Shown: positions 26,399-35,946, numbered from the stretch's first letter. The stretch: 64,000 nucleotides of DNA from Roseiarcus sp963823165 (GCA_963823165.1 CAWGKV010000030.1:85672-149671); one strand, 5' to 3'. Translations and numbers: made by a program. Notes: generated by a model from the sequence alone, not told the origin.

Positions 26399-27376
26399 TC
26401 AAGGCCTCGTTCTGTACCCGCAAATGCGTTTTTTCGCCTCCGCGTACTCGCGCTGAAGCCGCGCGACGAGATCGGCGACCGGCTGAACTTTCTTGACCGC
26501 GCCGATGCCCTGGCCGCTGCCCCAGATGTCGCGCCATGCCTTCGCCTCGGACGAGCCGCGGGAAGCGAAATTCATCGTCTTCGCCTCATCCTCCGGCAGA
26601 TTGTCCGGGTCGAGGCCCGCCCTGGCGATCGAAGGTCTGAGATAGTTGCCGTAGATTCCGGTAAACAGGCGAGAGCCGACGATGTGGGAGGCGTCGCCCT
26701 CGACGATCGCCTGCTTGTAAGCGTCGATGGCGCGAGCCTCTTCGGTCGCGATGAAGGCCGAGCCGATATAGGCGAGATCGGCCCCCATGGCCTGGGCGGC
26801 GAGAATGGCTTGGCCGGTGGCGATCGCTCCCGAAAGCAGCAGCGGCCCGTCGAACCAGGCGCGGATGTCCTGGACGAGCGCGAAGGGCGAGACCGGACCC
26901 GCATGGCCGCCGGCCCCCGCCGCGACCGCGATCAGTCCGTCTGCGCCCTTCTCGACCGCCTTGCGGGCGAACCGGTCGTTGATGATGTCGTGCAACGTGA
27001 TCCCGCCATAGGCGTGCACCGCTGTGTTGACGTCCTCGCGCGCGCCGAGCGAGGTGATGACGATCGGCGCCTTCCATTTGACCGTCAACGCCAGGTCCTC
27101 TTCGAGCCGGGCGTTCGATTTGTGGACGATTTGGTTGACGGCGAATGGCGCGGCCGGACGGTCGGGATGGGCGCGGTCATGGGCAGCGAGCGCCTCGGTG
27201 ATCTCGTGCAGCCATTCGTCGAGCTGTGAGATGGGCCGGGCGTTCAACGCCGGGAAAACGCCGACGATCCCGGCCTGGCACTGGGCGATCACCAGCGCCG
27301 GATGCGAGACGATGAACAGCGGCGCCCCGACGGCGGGCAGGCTGAGCTTGTCCCTGAGTATGTTCGGCAGCGCCAT
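26399..27376 (-). CDS. nitronate monooxygenase family protein
   Basis: A 325-residue FMN-dependent TIM-barrel protein (2-nitropropane dioxygenase family). Signature regions: LPAVGAPLFIVSHPALVIAQ, then AVAAGAGGHAGPVSPFALV (phosphate-binding of FMN with the His of GGHAG), and GADLAYIGSAFIATEEA for the flavin phosphate site. These enzymes oxidise nitronates such as propionate 3-nitronate; natural substrate here is unknown. ATG 27376 (MALPNIL) fits the family start; an upstream ATG at 27409 lacks a ribosome site. Confidence 0.92.
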   Translation of the reverse strand: MALPNILRDKLSLPAVGAPLFIVSHPALVIAQCQAGIVGVFPALNARPISQLDEWLHEITEALAAHDRAHPDRPAAPFAVNQIVHKSNARLEEDLALTVKWKAPIVITSLGAREDVNTAVHAYGGITLHDIINDRFARKAVEKGADGLIAVAAGAGGHAGPVSPFALVQDIRAWFDGPLLLSGAIATGQAILAAQAMGADLAYIGSAFIATEEARAIDAYKQAIVEGDASHIVGSRLFTGIYGNYLRPSIARAGLDPDNLPEDEAKTMNFASRGSSEAKAWRDIWGSGQGIGAVKKVQPVADLVARLQREYAEAKKRICGYRTRP

Positions 27377-27442
27377 CGAGGACCCGGGCTTTGATGATTG
27401 TTCACACATAAACCAATAGTCCCGCCGTCGGCAAGCGGCTCT

Positions 27443-28306
27443 CTACCGGGGCGGCGTCAGCCAATCGCATGCATGGGCCCCCTTTCCCTCGCGCGCAAGG
27501 AGTCGGGCGAGCCAGGGCATGAGAAGGCGGGCCTCGTCGAACAGCCTGTGTGGCGGATTGACGACGAGGAGTCCTGCGCGCGCAAGCGGCCGCTGCCCCT
27601 GGGCGCCGACCGGACCGGGGTCGACGTCGAGTTCGAGCCGCAAAATATTCGGCGCGCCCAAAGCGGCGACGCTGTTGAGAAAATGCGCGTCGGGGGCAGC
27701 CTCGCGGATCGGGCGCCATAAGAGATAGGCTCCCGTCGGCCACTTGCGGATCGCCCGCGCCAGCGCCTGCTCGACGCGCTGAAGTTCGTCCGGCTGCTCG
27801 AACGGCGGGTCGATCAGGACGAGACCGCGCCGCTCCTTCGGCGGCAGATAGGCGTTGAGCGCGACATAGCCGTCCGTGTCGACAATGCTGAGCCGGCCGT
27901 CGCGCCCGAGCGCGGCGATCAGCGTCTCGCGCTCCTCGGGATGCGCCTCGCAGAGCGCGATCCGGTCCTGCGGGCGCATGAGCGCCTGCGCGATCGCCGG
28001 GGAGCCGGGGTAGGAGGCGGGCGCGCCGCTCGCGTCAAAGGGGCCGATCGCCCGCAGATAGGGCTCGAGCAGCGCCGCGACCGGGGCAGGCGGCGAGGCC
28101 TTGAGCAGCCGCGCGACGCCCTCGCGCCATTCCGGCGAGCGCTGCGCCTCGGCGCTCCCGAGGTCATAGCGCCCGGCCCCGGCGTGCGTGTCGATGAAGC
28201 GGAAGGGCGCGTCCTTGCGCGCGAGATAGACGAGGATGCGCGCCAGGATCGCGTGCTTGAATACGTCGGAGAAACTGCCGGCGTGGAAGGCGTGGCGGTA
28301 GTTCAT
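27443..28306 (-). CDS. rlmJ: 23S rRNA (adenine-2030-N6)-methyltransferase RlmJ
   Basis: A 287-residue SAM-dependent methyltransferase acting on 23S rRNA A2030. The family opening MNYRHAFHAGSFSDVFKHAI is intact, motif I is FIDTHAGAGRYDL (about 38-50), and the N6-adenine catalytic motif LVLIDPPFEQ (DPPF, about 163-166) is present. Ends WLARLLAREG with a short Trp/Asp tail. No operon partners are seen; the upstream 293 bp carries no gene. Confidence 0.95.
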   Translation of the reverse strand: MNYRHAFHAGSFSDVFKHAILARILVYLARKDAPFRFIDTHAGAGRYDLGSAEAQRSPEWREGVARLLKASPPAPVAALLEPYLRAIGPFDASGAPASYPGSPAIAQALMRPQDRIALCEAHPEERETLIAALGRDGRLSIVDTDGYVALNAYLPPKERRGLVLIDPPFEQPDELQRVEQALARAIRKWPTGAYLLWRPIREAAPDAHFLNSVAALGAPNILRLELDVDPGPVGAQGQRPLARAGLLVVNPPHRLFDEARLLMPWLARLLAREGKGAHACDWLTPPR

Positions 28307-28599
28307 TCAGGCAGACCCAAACTCAATGAGGACTGCGGATCAAGCACCCTTGCTTGAGCCGCGCCGTTTCTCGGCGATATAATACATGTATTAAACGTGT
28401 TACAAGCAGCTACCAACAAACAACATTCAGAAAATGCTCTATCTTTTGCAAGCACGACAGCGCGACAGTTTTTGGCGCCCAATCCCTTGAAAAACCTCTA
28501 TCGCTGCCAAACTTGGCCCCCTGCGGGGCCGCTCCGTCCGGCCCCCGGAGCGGGCCGGATCGGGGGAGCCGCGACCGTGTCCCCGCCGCGCCCCGCCGC
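28307..28599. other. intergenic region upstream of rlmJ
   Basis: 293 bp with no supported gene. Contains ATACATGTAT at 28383-28392, a perfect 10-bp palindrome in an AT-rich patch (28376-28420), which could be a promoter or operator for rlmJ. Nothing else can be claimed. Confidence 0.35.
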
Positions 28600-29258
28600 T
28601 CAGCGAACCGGCGCGACGGCGACCGACGATCGATGGCAGGTGTGGCCCGCGACCTTCGGACAGCTGGCGAAGGCCTTGAGGTCCCTCGACAGGCAAAAGC
28701 GCACGTCGACGAGCTCGCCGCGCGCGCAGGTGACCGCCATGTTCTCGGGCGGCGAGATTCGCGTTCGCCGCGATGAAGGCCTGTTCGATCGCCTGCGGGA
28801 GACATGCGGCGCCATTCGCGCGGGCCCTGCAGCATCGGCGGGATCTTGAGCTCGTCGCGCACATAGCGGACCGCGGCGAAGTAATCATTGGCGCTCAGGC
28901 CGGTGCAGGTCCCGTGCTTGCGGTACTCGTAGCGCGCCAGGTCCTCGGTCGGATAGAGGCCGCGCACTGTCGCGAGATCGGCGGGAGAGGCGTCCTCGTC
29001 CGGATTGCATTCCTCCGGATTGGGTCCATACCGGTTGTCCGGCCACAGGCCGTGGACGACAAAGCCGTTCCCGGCGCCGGCCGCGCATTGCTCAGGCGAC
29101 TTTTCCTCGCCGCCGAGGTCGCAGAAACCCGGCGACCAGGAAAGCGTCATCACGTAGTAATCGAACGGCGCCGTCGCGGCCGGCGGAAGGCTCTCCGCGA
29201 AAGCCGACGTCAGTCCGAGGAGCGCGAAGGCGCGCAGGCGCGAGCGCAAGCCGGGCAA
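28600..29258 (-). pseudogene. ribonuclease T2 family protein, two frameshifts
   Basis: Remains of a secreted RNase T2. Both catalytic blocks are intact in the first frame: CAS I with FVVHGLWPDN and CAS II with YRKHGTCTG. After IPPMLQGPREWRRMS one extra base (C run at 28797-28799) moves the frame to QAIEQAFIAANANLA; another extra base at 28750 moves it to PENMAVTCARGELVDVRFCL and KAFASCPKVAGHTC, ending at 28600. Removing both restores one 200+ residue protein. The start is TTG at 29258; no ATG exists in frame. The two frameshifts may be sequence errors. Confidence 0.78.
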
Positions 29259-29282
29259 ATGCGGGCAGGCGCGGCGCGCGCC

Positions 29283-29870
29283 TCAATAGCGAGCCTTGAG
29301 GCCGTACTCGCCGAACCAGTTGACCTCCTTCAAGACGCCGATCCGCCGCTCGATGATCGGGCGCAGGACGTAGCACGCCGCGAGGTCGACGTGGCCCGCG
29401 TTGGCCGTGTAGGCGAGCTCGCGGTCGAAGCCGACGACGCACCACTCGACGCCCCAGGTCAATCCCATGATGCCCTCGGTCGCGCCGACGTTATAGACGA
29501 CCGTACGCGCCTTCGGCGGTTGGGGAGGCGGGGCGCGCGGGTCGACGATCAGGGCGCGGCCGACGCAGTAGCGGCGCGGGATATAGTCGATGCCATCCGA
29601 GCGGAAGCCGATCTCGCGGATGCGCTCGTAGCCCTCGATCGCATGCACGCCGCCCCAGTATTCGTTCTCCGTGTCGGCGAACCGCCCGGTGATGGTCGAT
29701 AGCACGGCGAGGTCGTTGCAGGCGGGAACGTTGGCGTAATTGGCGTGGAAGGGGGCCCAGCGCGCTTCCGCCGGGGTTCCGTAGATCGAATCCTCGAAGG
29801 GGCCGCCCGCGGCGTGGGCAATCGACAGAGCGCCGAGCAACGCCAGAAGTCCGATGATCGCGCGAAGCAT
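29283..29870 (-). CDS. secreted protein of unknown function
   Basis: A 195-residue protein with a clear signal peptide (MLRAIIGLLALLGALSIAHA). The mature part has GPFEDSIYGTPAEARWAPFHANYANVPACNDL, a pair of Cys residues (VPACND and AACYVL), then ICVGRALIVDPR-like and GLTWGVEWCVVGFDREL with more Cys. I do not recognise the family. ATG 29870 has GGGGGA about 10 bases upstream. It is 24 bp from the RNase T2 gene on the same strand and could be cotranscribed. Confidence 0.7.
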   Translation of the reverse strand: MLRAIIGLLALLGALSIAHAAGGPFEDSIYGTPAEARWAPFHANYANVPACNDLAVLSTITGRFADTENEYWGGVHAIEGYERIREIGFRSDGIDYIPRRYCVGRALIVDPRAPPPQPPKARTVVYNVGATEGIMGLTWGVEWCVVGFDRELAYTANAGHVDLAACYVLRPIIERRIGVLKEVNWFGEYGLKARY

Positions 29871-29974
29871 GCAGGTCATTCCCCCGTCGGCGCGGATGCC
29901 GGTCCGCCTCCTCCGCCGCGCGTCGACAATGCGGCGCGCCGCGCGCCAAATCAAGAGCGTCCCGCGTCCCGGCC

Positions 29975-30460
29975 TCAGTTCAGGCGGGTTTTGATGCCTG
30001 CGATTTCGCGCGCCACGAGGCTGGCTCCGTCTTCGCCCTGCATCTGGTCGCGCAGGACGGTCTCGGCCGCCTTGGCGGCGAGATCGGCCGCGGCGGCGCG
30101 CACGTCGGCCGCGGCCTGCGCCTCGGCGAAGGCGATCTTCGCCTCGGCCTGCCTGGTGCGGCGGGCGATGAATTCGTTCATCCGCTCGGCGGCGTCCTTG
30201 GCCATCTGCTCGGCCTGGGCGCGCGCCTCGGCGATGATCGCGGCGGCGTTGGCCTCCGCCTCGGCGGTCTTCTTCTCGAAGCTGGCGAGAAGCGCGGTCG
30301 CCTCGTCGCGCAGCTTCGCCGCTTCGCCGAGTTCCGCCTGGATCGTCTCGCCGCGCGCGTCGAGCGCCTTCAGGAGCGCGCGAGGGGCCCCGACATAGAT
30401 CAGGATCCCGACAAACACCAGGAAGCCGAGAAGGACGAAAAATTCGGGGCCGAAGTCCAT
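29975..30460 (-). CDS. atpF: ATP synthase Fo subunit b
   Basis: A 161-residue peripheral stalk subunit: one N-terminal span (FFVLLGFLVFVGILIYVG) followed by a long Ala/Glu/Arg-rich amphipathic coiled coil. It dimerises with the b' subunit and holds the F1 head against the rotor. Stop at 29975. The start at 30460 has CGGAGA upstream. Ends the Fo operon here; the F1 genes are elsewhere, as is normal in alphaproteobacteria. Confidence 0.95.
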   Translation of the reverse strand: MDFGPEFFVLLGFLVFVGILIYVGAPRALLKALDARGETIQAELGEAAKLRDEATALLASFEKKTAEAEANAAAIIAEARAQAEQMAKDAAERMNEFIARRTRQAEAKIAFAEAQAAADVRAAAADLAAKAAETVLRDQMQGEDGASLVAREIAGIKTRLN

Positions 30461-31017
30461 TTCCGATCTCCGCTCAGGGCTTGGTCGAATTCGACCGCGG
30501 CCGCGATCGCCTTGGGATCCGGCCTCCGCCCGCCGAGCCGCTCGACGATCGCGCCCGCGGCGTCCCGCGCGATCTCGGAGACATTGGTCATCGCCTGGGC
30601 GCGGGTCGCGCCGATCTGCTTCTCCGCCTCGGCGAGCCGGGCGGCGAGCTGGTCCTCGAGCGCCTTGCGCTTGGCCGCCGCCGCGGCGGCGGCTTGGTCG
30701 CGCGCGGCCTGGGCCATCGCCTGAGCCTTCGCGCGCGCGTCGGCGAGTGTCCTCTCATGCGCGGCCGCCGCCGCGTCCGCCTTCTGCTGCATCCTCGTCG
30801 CGTCGTCGAGGTCGCGGGCGATGCGCGCCCGCCGATCCTCGATCACCTGCCCGATCTTCGGCAGCGCGCGCGTCGACATGTACCAGTAGAGGAACCCGAA
30901 GGCGATGCACAACCAGAACAGCTGCGACGGAAACGTGCCCTTGTCGAACGGCGGAAACATCGTCGCGCCGCCGCCGTCGTGACCGACTTCCGTTTGTGTT
31001 GTTGCGGTCTCAGCCAT
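30400..31017 (-). CDS. atpF': ATP synthase Fo subunit b'
   Basis: A 205-residue second b-type stalk subunit with one span (LFWLCIAFGFLYWYMS, about 33-48) and an alanine-rich coiled coil. It is longer than usual: after AAAVEFDQA the last 20 codons overlap the start of atpF by 61 bp in another frame. Dropping one C of the CCC at about 30477 would give a TGA right after that residue and the normal 185-residue length, so a frameshift is suspected. It pairs with atpF. Confidence 0.9.
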   Translation of the reverse strand: MAETATTQTEVGHDGGGATMFPPFDKGTFPSQLFWLCIAFGFLYWYMSTRALPKIGQVIEDRRARIARDLDDATRMQQKADAAAAAHERTLADARAKAQAMAQAARDQAAAAAAAKRKALEDQLAARLAEAEKQIGATRAQAMTNVSEIARDAAGAIVERLGGRRPDPKAIAAAVEFDQALSGDRKWTSAPNFSSFSASWCLSGS

Positions 31018-31092
31018 CGCGGGTCCTCGGGGAAACGGCAGGACGGGAAGGATGCCTGTCGCCGCCTTCCCGCCGATCGAAACGGCTTCGCC

Positions 31093-31332
31093 TCAGCTGC
31101 CGAACAGCAGCAGGAACGAGATCAGCAGCGCGAAGATGCCGAGCGCTTCCGTCACCGCGAAGCCGAAGATCAGGCGGCCGAACTGGCCGTCGACGGCCGA
31201 CGGGTTGCGTAGCGCGCCGTTCAGGAACTGCCCGAACAAAGTGCCGACCCCGATGCCAGCCGCGCCGGTCCCCATGGCGGCGAGACCCGCGCCGACATAT
31301 TTGGCGGCGAGGGCGAGTTCATGCGGTTCCAT
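31093..31332 (-). CDS. atpE: ATP synthase Fo subunit c
   Basis: A 79-residue two-helix proteolipid. Helix 1 is AAKYVGAGLAAMGTGAAGIG, the polar loop is NPSAVDGQFGRL, and helix 2 contains the essential carboxylate Glu of FAVTEALGIFALL. It makes the rotor ring of the Fo motor. Confidence 0.97.
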   Translation of the reverse strand: MEPHELALAAKYVGAGLAAMGTGAAGIGVGTLFGQFLNGALRNPSAVDGQFGRLIFGFAVTEALGIFALLISFLLLFGS

Positions 31333-31372
31333 TCGTAGCTCCTGTCCTGAAGATGTGGCTTGGATCGGAAGG

Positions 31373-32134
31373 TTAGTGCCCGCCGGGGTGAAGCGCGTCG
31401 TTGAGATACATGCAGGTCAGCATGGCGAACACATAGGCCTGCAGGAACGCGACGAGCAATTCGAGGGCGTCCATCGCGACCGCCATGGCGAACGGCAGCA
31501 CCGCGAAGATTTTCATCGCCGCCCCAGCGCTGCCCAGCATGATGACGAACGCGCCGAAGACATAGAGGGTGATGTGTCCGGCGAGCATGTTGGCGAACAG
31601 ACGCACTGAGTGGCTGACCGGGCGCGACAGGAAAGAGACGATCTCGATCGCCACGACCAGCGGCAGGATGTAGATCGGCACGCCCGGGGGAACGAACATC
31701 CTGAAGAAATGCGTCCCGTGGTCCTTGATTCCGACGATCACGACGGTGAGGAAGACAAGCAGCGCGAGAGCGGCGGTTACTATGATCTCGCTCGTAACCG
31801 TGTAGGAATAGGGGATGAAGCCCAACAGGTTGCAGACCAGAATGAAGAAAAAAATGCTGAAGACCAGAGGGAAGAAGCGCATGCCGGCCTCGCCCGCCGC
31901 CGATCTCACCATGCCGGCGGTGAACTCGTAGGCCATCTCGCCGAGCGCCTGCATCCGGGTCGGCACAGCCGAGCCGCCTCGCGCCGCGATCGCCGTCATC
32001 AGACAGACCAGCGCGACCGCGAGCAGCATGTAAAGGCCGGAATTGGTGAGCGAGACGTCGTAATGCGCTATTTCGATCGGTATGATCGGATGAATTGAGA
32101 ATTGTTCGGTCGGATGAAGGGTCTGGCTCGCCAC
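31373..32134 (-). CDS. atpB: ATP synthase Fo subunit a
   Basis: A 253-residue membrane protein forming the proton half-channels. The essential arginine lies in the SHSVRLFANMLAGH motif. Five or more spans are predicted, with the family's PTRMQALGEM and VCNLLGFIPYS. Start is GTG at 32134, 5 bases downstream of the atpI stop, giving a tightly coupled operon; the longer frame to 32206 runs into atpI and is rejected. Confidence 0.96.
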   Translation of the reverse strand: MASQTLHPTEQFSIHPIIPIEIAHYDVSLTNSGLYMLLAVALVCLMTAIAARGGSAVPTRMQALGEMAYEFTAGMVRSAAGEAGMRFFPLVFSIFFFILVCNLLGFIPYSYTVTSEIIVTAALALLVFLTVVIVGIKDHGTHFFRMFVPPGVPIYILPLVVAIEIVSFLSRPVSHSVRLFANMLAGHITLYVFGAFVIMLGSAGAAMKIFAVLPFAMAVAMDALELLVAFLQAYVFAMLTCMYLNDALHPGGH

Positions 32135-32139
32135 TTCGC

Positions 32140-32591
32140 CTAATCCTCGTCGTCGTCCGCCTCGTCGGAGGGCTTCGTCCCCCCCGACGCCCCGCGGCCG
32201 GGCCATGCGGCTGATCCCTGTCCCGAGCGCCGCACCCCTTTATCCGCCGCTTCCGCATGAGACAAGCGGGAATCTTGCCCGGAACCCCCGCCTTTCGGCG
32301 AAGTCAGCCGGATCACGTTCCAGACGCCGGCCGCGACACCGATGAAGAAGAAGAGGACCAGGAAAAGCGGGTTCGTGCCGAAGAGGCGGTCGATGCCCCA
32401 GCCGATGCCCGCGCCGACGACGATCGCCGAAACGAACTCGCTGCCTGCCCGCATCCCGAGCGACATGCCGGAATCGCCCTTCGGCCGATTTGGCGCCGGC
32501 GCGGCGCGGGTCTCTCGGCCTCGCGCGTGGCGCGGGCCCTGTCGAGCGAGCCCCGGAGTTTGGCGAGCCGTTCGTCGTCATCTTCGGCCAT
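32140..32591 (-). CDS. atpI: ATP synthase subunit I, probable frameshifts in the N-terminal part
   Basis: A small membrane protein that assists c-ring assembly. The conserved part MSLGMRAGSEFVSAIV, then GWGIDRLFGTNP with two spans, is open from 32466. The family N-terminus MAEDDDERLAKLRGSLDRAR is also present, starting at 32591 but in a different frame. The joining sequence GAKSAEG is in a third frame, so about two single-base insertions (one near 32505, one in GGG near 32481) separate them. A short form from 32466 may alternatively be read. The C-terminal tail, rich in Ser/Asp/Glu, is long. Confidence 0.78.
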
Positions 32592-32603
32592 TGGAGCTCC
32601 CTT

Positions 32604-33398
32604 TTATGCGGGCGTCCTTCCGCCCGGCGCGAACTGGCCATGGCGCCCCGCGCCGCCGGCGAATCGCGAAAAACCTTCGCTCGTCTCGCCGCTCGCGATG
32701 GTCGCAAGACCGCGCGCGACTTCATTGGCGACCGCCTCGCGGCCGCGTAGATCCCATTGCTCGATCGCCGAAAGCCGGTCGTTGCGCAAAGCCGTCTGAG
32801 GAAAGTCCGACAGCGAATGGGCAAGGGCCATCGCGCGGGCGAGCGCCTCGCCGTCGGCCGTCGCCTCGTTCACGAGGCCGATCCGCAGCGCCTCCTCGGC
32901 GCCGACCGCCCGTCCGGTCAGGATCAGCTCGAGCGCCCTGCCGTGGCCGACGATGCGCGGCAGGCGGATCGTGCCGAGGTCGACGAGCGGCACGCCGAAG
33001 CGGCGATTGAATAGGCCGAAGACGGCCGAGCGGCCGGCGATCCTGAGGTCGCACCAGAGCGCGAGCTCCATGCCGCCCGCCACCGCCGGCCCTTCGACCG
33101 CGGCGATCACCGGTTTCATGAGCTTGAGCCGCGTCGGGCCCATGGGGCCAAAATCGCCCTCGGGCTCGACCGGCCGAATCTCGCCGGCTGCGAGCGCGAC
33201 GAGATCGGCCCCGGCGCAGAAGGCGCCGCCCGCCCCGGTCAGCACCGCTACGTCCGAGCCGGAATCGGCGTCGAAGGCTTTGAAAGCCTCGTAGAGCGCC
33301 CGCGCCGTCGCGAGGTCGACCGCATTGCGCCGCCCGGGCCGCTCGATCGTCACCACGGTCACGCGCCGGTCGGCGCGCACCGAAACCATCGGATTCAT
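32604..33398 (-). CDS. enoyl-CoA hydratase/isomerase (crotonase) family protein
   Basis: A 264-residue crotonase-fold enzyme. The oxyanion hole parts are readable: AFCAGADLVAL and AAVEGPAVAGGMELALWCDLRIA. Members hydrate or isomerise acyl-CoA. The hydratase glutamate is present only as GMELAL; the second glutamate position reads PLVDLGTIRLPRI, so hydratase activity is not certain. ATG 33398 (MNPMVSV) fits the family start. It lies 12 bp upstream of atpI but the metabolic link is not obvious. Confidence 0.85.
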   Translation of the reverse strand: MNPMVSVRADRRVTVVTIERPGRRNAVDLATARALYEAFKAFDADSGSDVAVLTGAGGAFCAGADLVALAAGEIRPVEPEGDFGPMGPTRLKLMKPVIAAVEGPAVAGGMELALWCDLRIAGRSAVFGLFNRRFGVPLVDLGTIRLPRIVGHGRALELILTGRAVGAEEALRIGLVNEATADGEALARAMALAHSLSDFPQTALRNDRLSAIEQWDLRGREAVANEVARGLATIASGETSEGFSRFAGGAGRHGQFAPGGRTPA

Positions 33399-33503
33399 TC
33401 GCTCATGTCCTTGGCTCACGTCCTTGGTTGCGCTCCGGCCCATTATAGACGCGATCGGCGCGAGCGCATTTTAGCCGAGCGCGGCTCGAGCGCGGCGGCG
33501 CGG

Positions 33504-33528
33504 GGCGCGGTCAACGACCGCGCCTACA
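33504..33528. repeat. dispersed palindrome, copy B
   Basis: GGCGCGGTCAACGACCGCGCC followed by TACA is a 9-bp stem (GGCGCGGTC/GACCGCGCC) with a 3-base loop, the best copy of the family in this window. It is upstream of the DUF1345 gene. Confidence 0.75.
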
Positions 33529-33592
33529 GTCGGCTTGACCCTCCGCGCAGCCTCGGGCAAGTCACGCGCCGCTTGAATTCGAACGGTTGCGC

Positions 33593-34291
33593 ATGTCCAA
33601 TTCCCCGCCATCGCCGGGCGCCGACGAGGAGTCGGGCGGATTTCTCCTCACCCTAGCCCATCGCCCGCGCCTGCTCGCGGGAGCGATCCTCATGGTCGTG
33701 ACCTATTTGGCCTTGTTCGCTTTTCCGTTTTTCGTTCGCGAGGCGACCCGCCTCCTCATTGCCTGGAACGTCGGAACGTGGGCCTATATCGGTTCGATCG
33801 CCCTGATGATGACGCGCCCGAAGGCGGACCCGCGCGTCGAAGCTCGGCCGGAGGACGAGCAACAGTCGGTTCTGGTGCTTCTCGGGGTCGTGGCGGCCTG
33901 CGCGTCCCTGGCGGCGATCGTCTGGGAGCTCGGGCCGGTGAAAAACCTGGAGGGCCTGCTCAAGGCGGGACATCTGGCGCTGGTCGGGGCGAGCATCCTC
34001 AGCGCCTGGACCTTCATCCAGATCATGTTCGCGATCCACTACGCCGGCGTCTATTTTGCGGCCGTCGCCGACGGAGACCCGGGAGGATTGGAATTTCCCG
34101 GCAGGCCGGAACCGAATTGGGGCGAATTCGTCTATCAGGCCTTCACCGTCGGCTGCACCTTCGCCAGCTCCGACGTCAACGTCTGCTCGCCCCGGATGCG
34201 CCGGATCTGCGTCATCCAGGGGGTTGTCGCGTTCTTCTTCAACACGATCGTTCTCGCCCTCGCCATCAACATCGCCGCCGGCTTCTTCTGA
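33593..34291 (+). CDS. DUF1345 family membrane protein
   Basis: A 232-residue membrane protein with about five spans. The DUF1345 pattern is readable: WNVGTWAYIGSIALMMTR, then a long loop, AWTFIQIMFAIHYAGVYFA, and YQAFTVGCTFASSDVNVCS with VVAFFFNTIVLALAINIAAG at the end. Function unknown; some members are annotated as low-affinity ion-channel-like. Start ATG 33593; a TTG at 33587 is possible but weaker. Confidence 0.88.
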   Translation: MSNSPPSPGADEESGGFLLTLAHRPRLLAGAILMVVTYLALFAFPFFVREATRLLIAWNVGTWAYIGSIALMMTRPKADPRVEARPEDEQQSVLVLLGVVAACASLAAIVWELGPVKNLEGLLKAGHLALVGASILSAWTFIQIMFAIHYAGVYFAAVADGDPGGLEFPGRPEPNWGEFVYQAFTVGCTFASSDVNVCSPRMRRICVIQGVVAFFFNTIVLALAINIAAGFF

Positions 34292-34322
34292 TCGGAGGCT
34301 TTGCCCATGAAACGGAAAGACC

Positions 34323-35927
34323 ATGTCTGAGAACGACGCACAAAACCGGGTCCGCGCCGCCCTGCCGCGGGAACTCGTCGACCGCGACGCGGCCGACATC
34401 GCCGCAGCGGATGCGATGATGGCGAAGATCCGCGACGTCTACAGGCTCTACGGCTTCGAAGCGGTCGAGACCCCGTTCATCGAATACACCGAGGCGCTCG
34501 GCAAGTTCTTGCCGGATCAGGACCGGCCGAACGAGGGCGTGTTCTCGTTCAAGGACGACGACGAGCAGTGGCTGTCGCTGCGCTACGACCTCACCGCGCC
34601 GCTCGCCCGCTACGTCGCCGAGAATTACGACCGGCTGCCGAAGCCCTACCGCAGCTACCGCGCAGGCTGGGTGTTCCGCAACGAGAAGCCCGGGCCGGGC
34701 CGCTATCGCCAGTTCATGCAGTTCGACGCCGACACGGTTGGAGCGGCGAGCGTCGCGGCCGACGCAGAAATCTGCATGATGGCGGCCGACTGCCTCGAGG
34801 CGCTCGGCATCCGGCGCGGCGATTACGCCGTCAAGGTCAACAGCCGAAAAGTGCTCGACGGGGTGATGGAGGCGATCGGCCTCGGCGGGGCCGACAGCGC
34901 CGGACGGCGGCTCGTCGTGCTGCGCGCCATCGACAAGCTCGACCGGCTCGGTCCGGATGGGGTTCGGCTCCTCCTCGGCCCCGGCCGCAGGGACGAGAGC
35001 GGCGACTTCACCAGGGGCGCCGGATTAGGCGGTGACGTTGTTGAAAGGCTTCTTGATTTTCTGACGCCAAAATTTCCTTTGGATATGCTCCTGCTTCGCG
35101 ATGGCGTGCGAATTCACGAAGGAAGTGACGAGGCCAGGAACATTAAAAATGAAGACATAGTCCGGCGCGAAGGGAGCAACGCGTCAACGATCAATTCGCT
35201 TCGGCATCTGTTCGACGTCCCAAAGTATCATGAAGGCCTCGATGAACTTGGGCAGCTTGGCGAACTCACGGCAAGTGCGGGGTTCCGACTCAGTCCGTGA
35301 TTTGTATCGACCCCTCCGTCGTGCGCGGCCTCGAATATTACACCGGGCCCGGTCTTCGAGGCGGACCTCACCTTCGAGACTCCCGGCGAGGACGGAAAAC
35401 CGGTGCGCTTCGGCTCGGTCGGCGGCGGCGGCCGCTACGACGGCCTCGTCGCCCGCTTCCGCGCCGAGCCCGTCCCGGCGACCGGCTTCTCCATCGGCGT
35501 CTCGCGCCTGCTTGCGGCGCTGCGGACGATCAAAAGCCCGATCGTCGCGGCGGCCGAGGCGCCGGGCCCGGTCGTCGTGCTCGCCCTTGATCGCGATGAA
35601 AAATCGATGGCGAACTACCAGCGCCTGGTCGCTTCGCTGCGCGCCGCCGGGATCGCGGCCGAGCTCTATCTGGGGTCGGGCGGCATGAACGCCCAGCTCA
35701 AATACGCCGACCGTCGCATGAGCCGTTGTGCCGTCATCCAGGGATCGAACGAGCGCGACGCGACTGGCGGCCCGCAGGTGACGATCCGCGACCTGCGGCT
35801 TGGCGCCGAGCTCGCCAGGGCGACCAAGGACCGCGCGGATTATCTCGAGCTCCGCCAGCGCGCCCAGTTCGCCGCGCCCGAGGCGAAGCTCGTCGAGCGG
35901 GTGCGGCAGGTCCTGGGCCGGGAATAA
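34323..35927 (+). pseudogene. hisS: histidyl-tRNA synthetase, frameshifted, with low-GC internal segment
   Basis: Class II aminoacyl-tRNA synthetase that charges tRNA-His, of the long alphaproteobacterial type. The motif 2 region (WVFRNEKPGPGRYRQFMQFD), the RGLEYYTG histidine-binding motif and the C-terminal anticodon domain are all present. Frame is lost twice: before VICIDPSVV (about 35298, net -1) and at CCC in ACCGGGCCC (about 35350, net +1); each repair gives continuous HisS sequence. From about 35030 to 35290 the DNA is clearly less GC-rich than its neighbours. Since a HisS is essential, sequencing error, or a second hisS elsewhere, is more likely than true loss. Confidence 0.85.
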
Positions 35928-35946
35928 GCGGACGGCGCCGCCGAAT

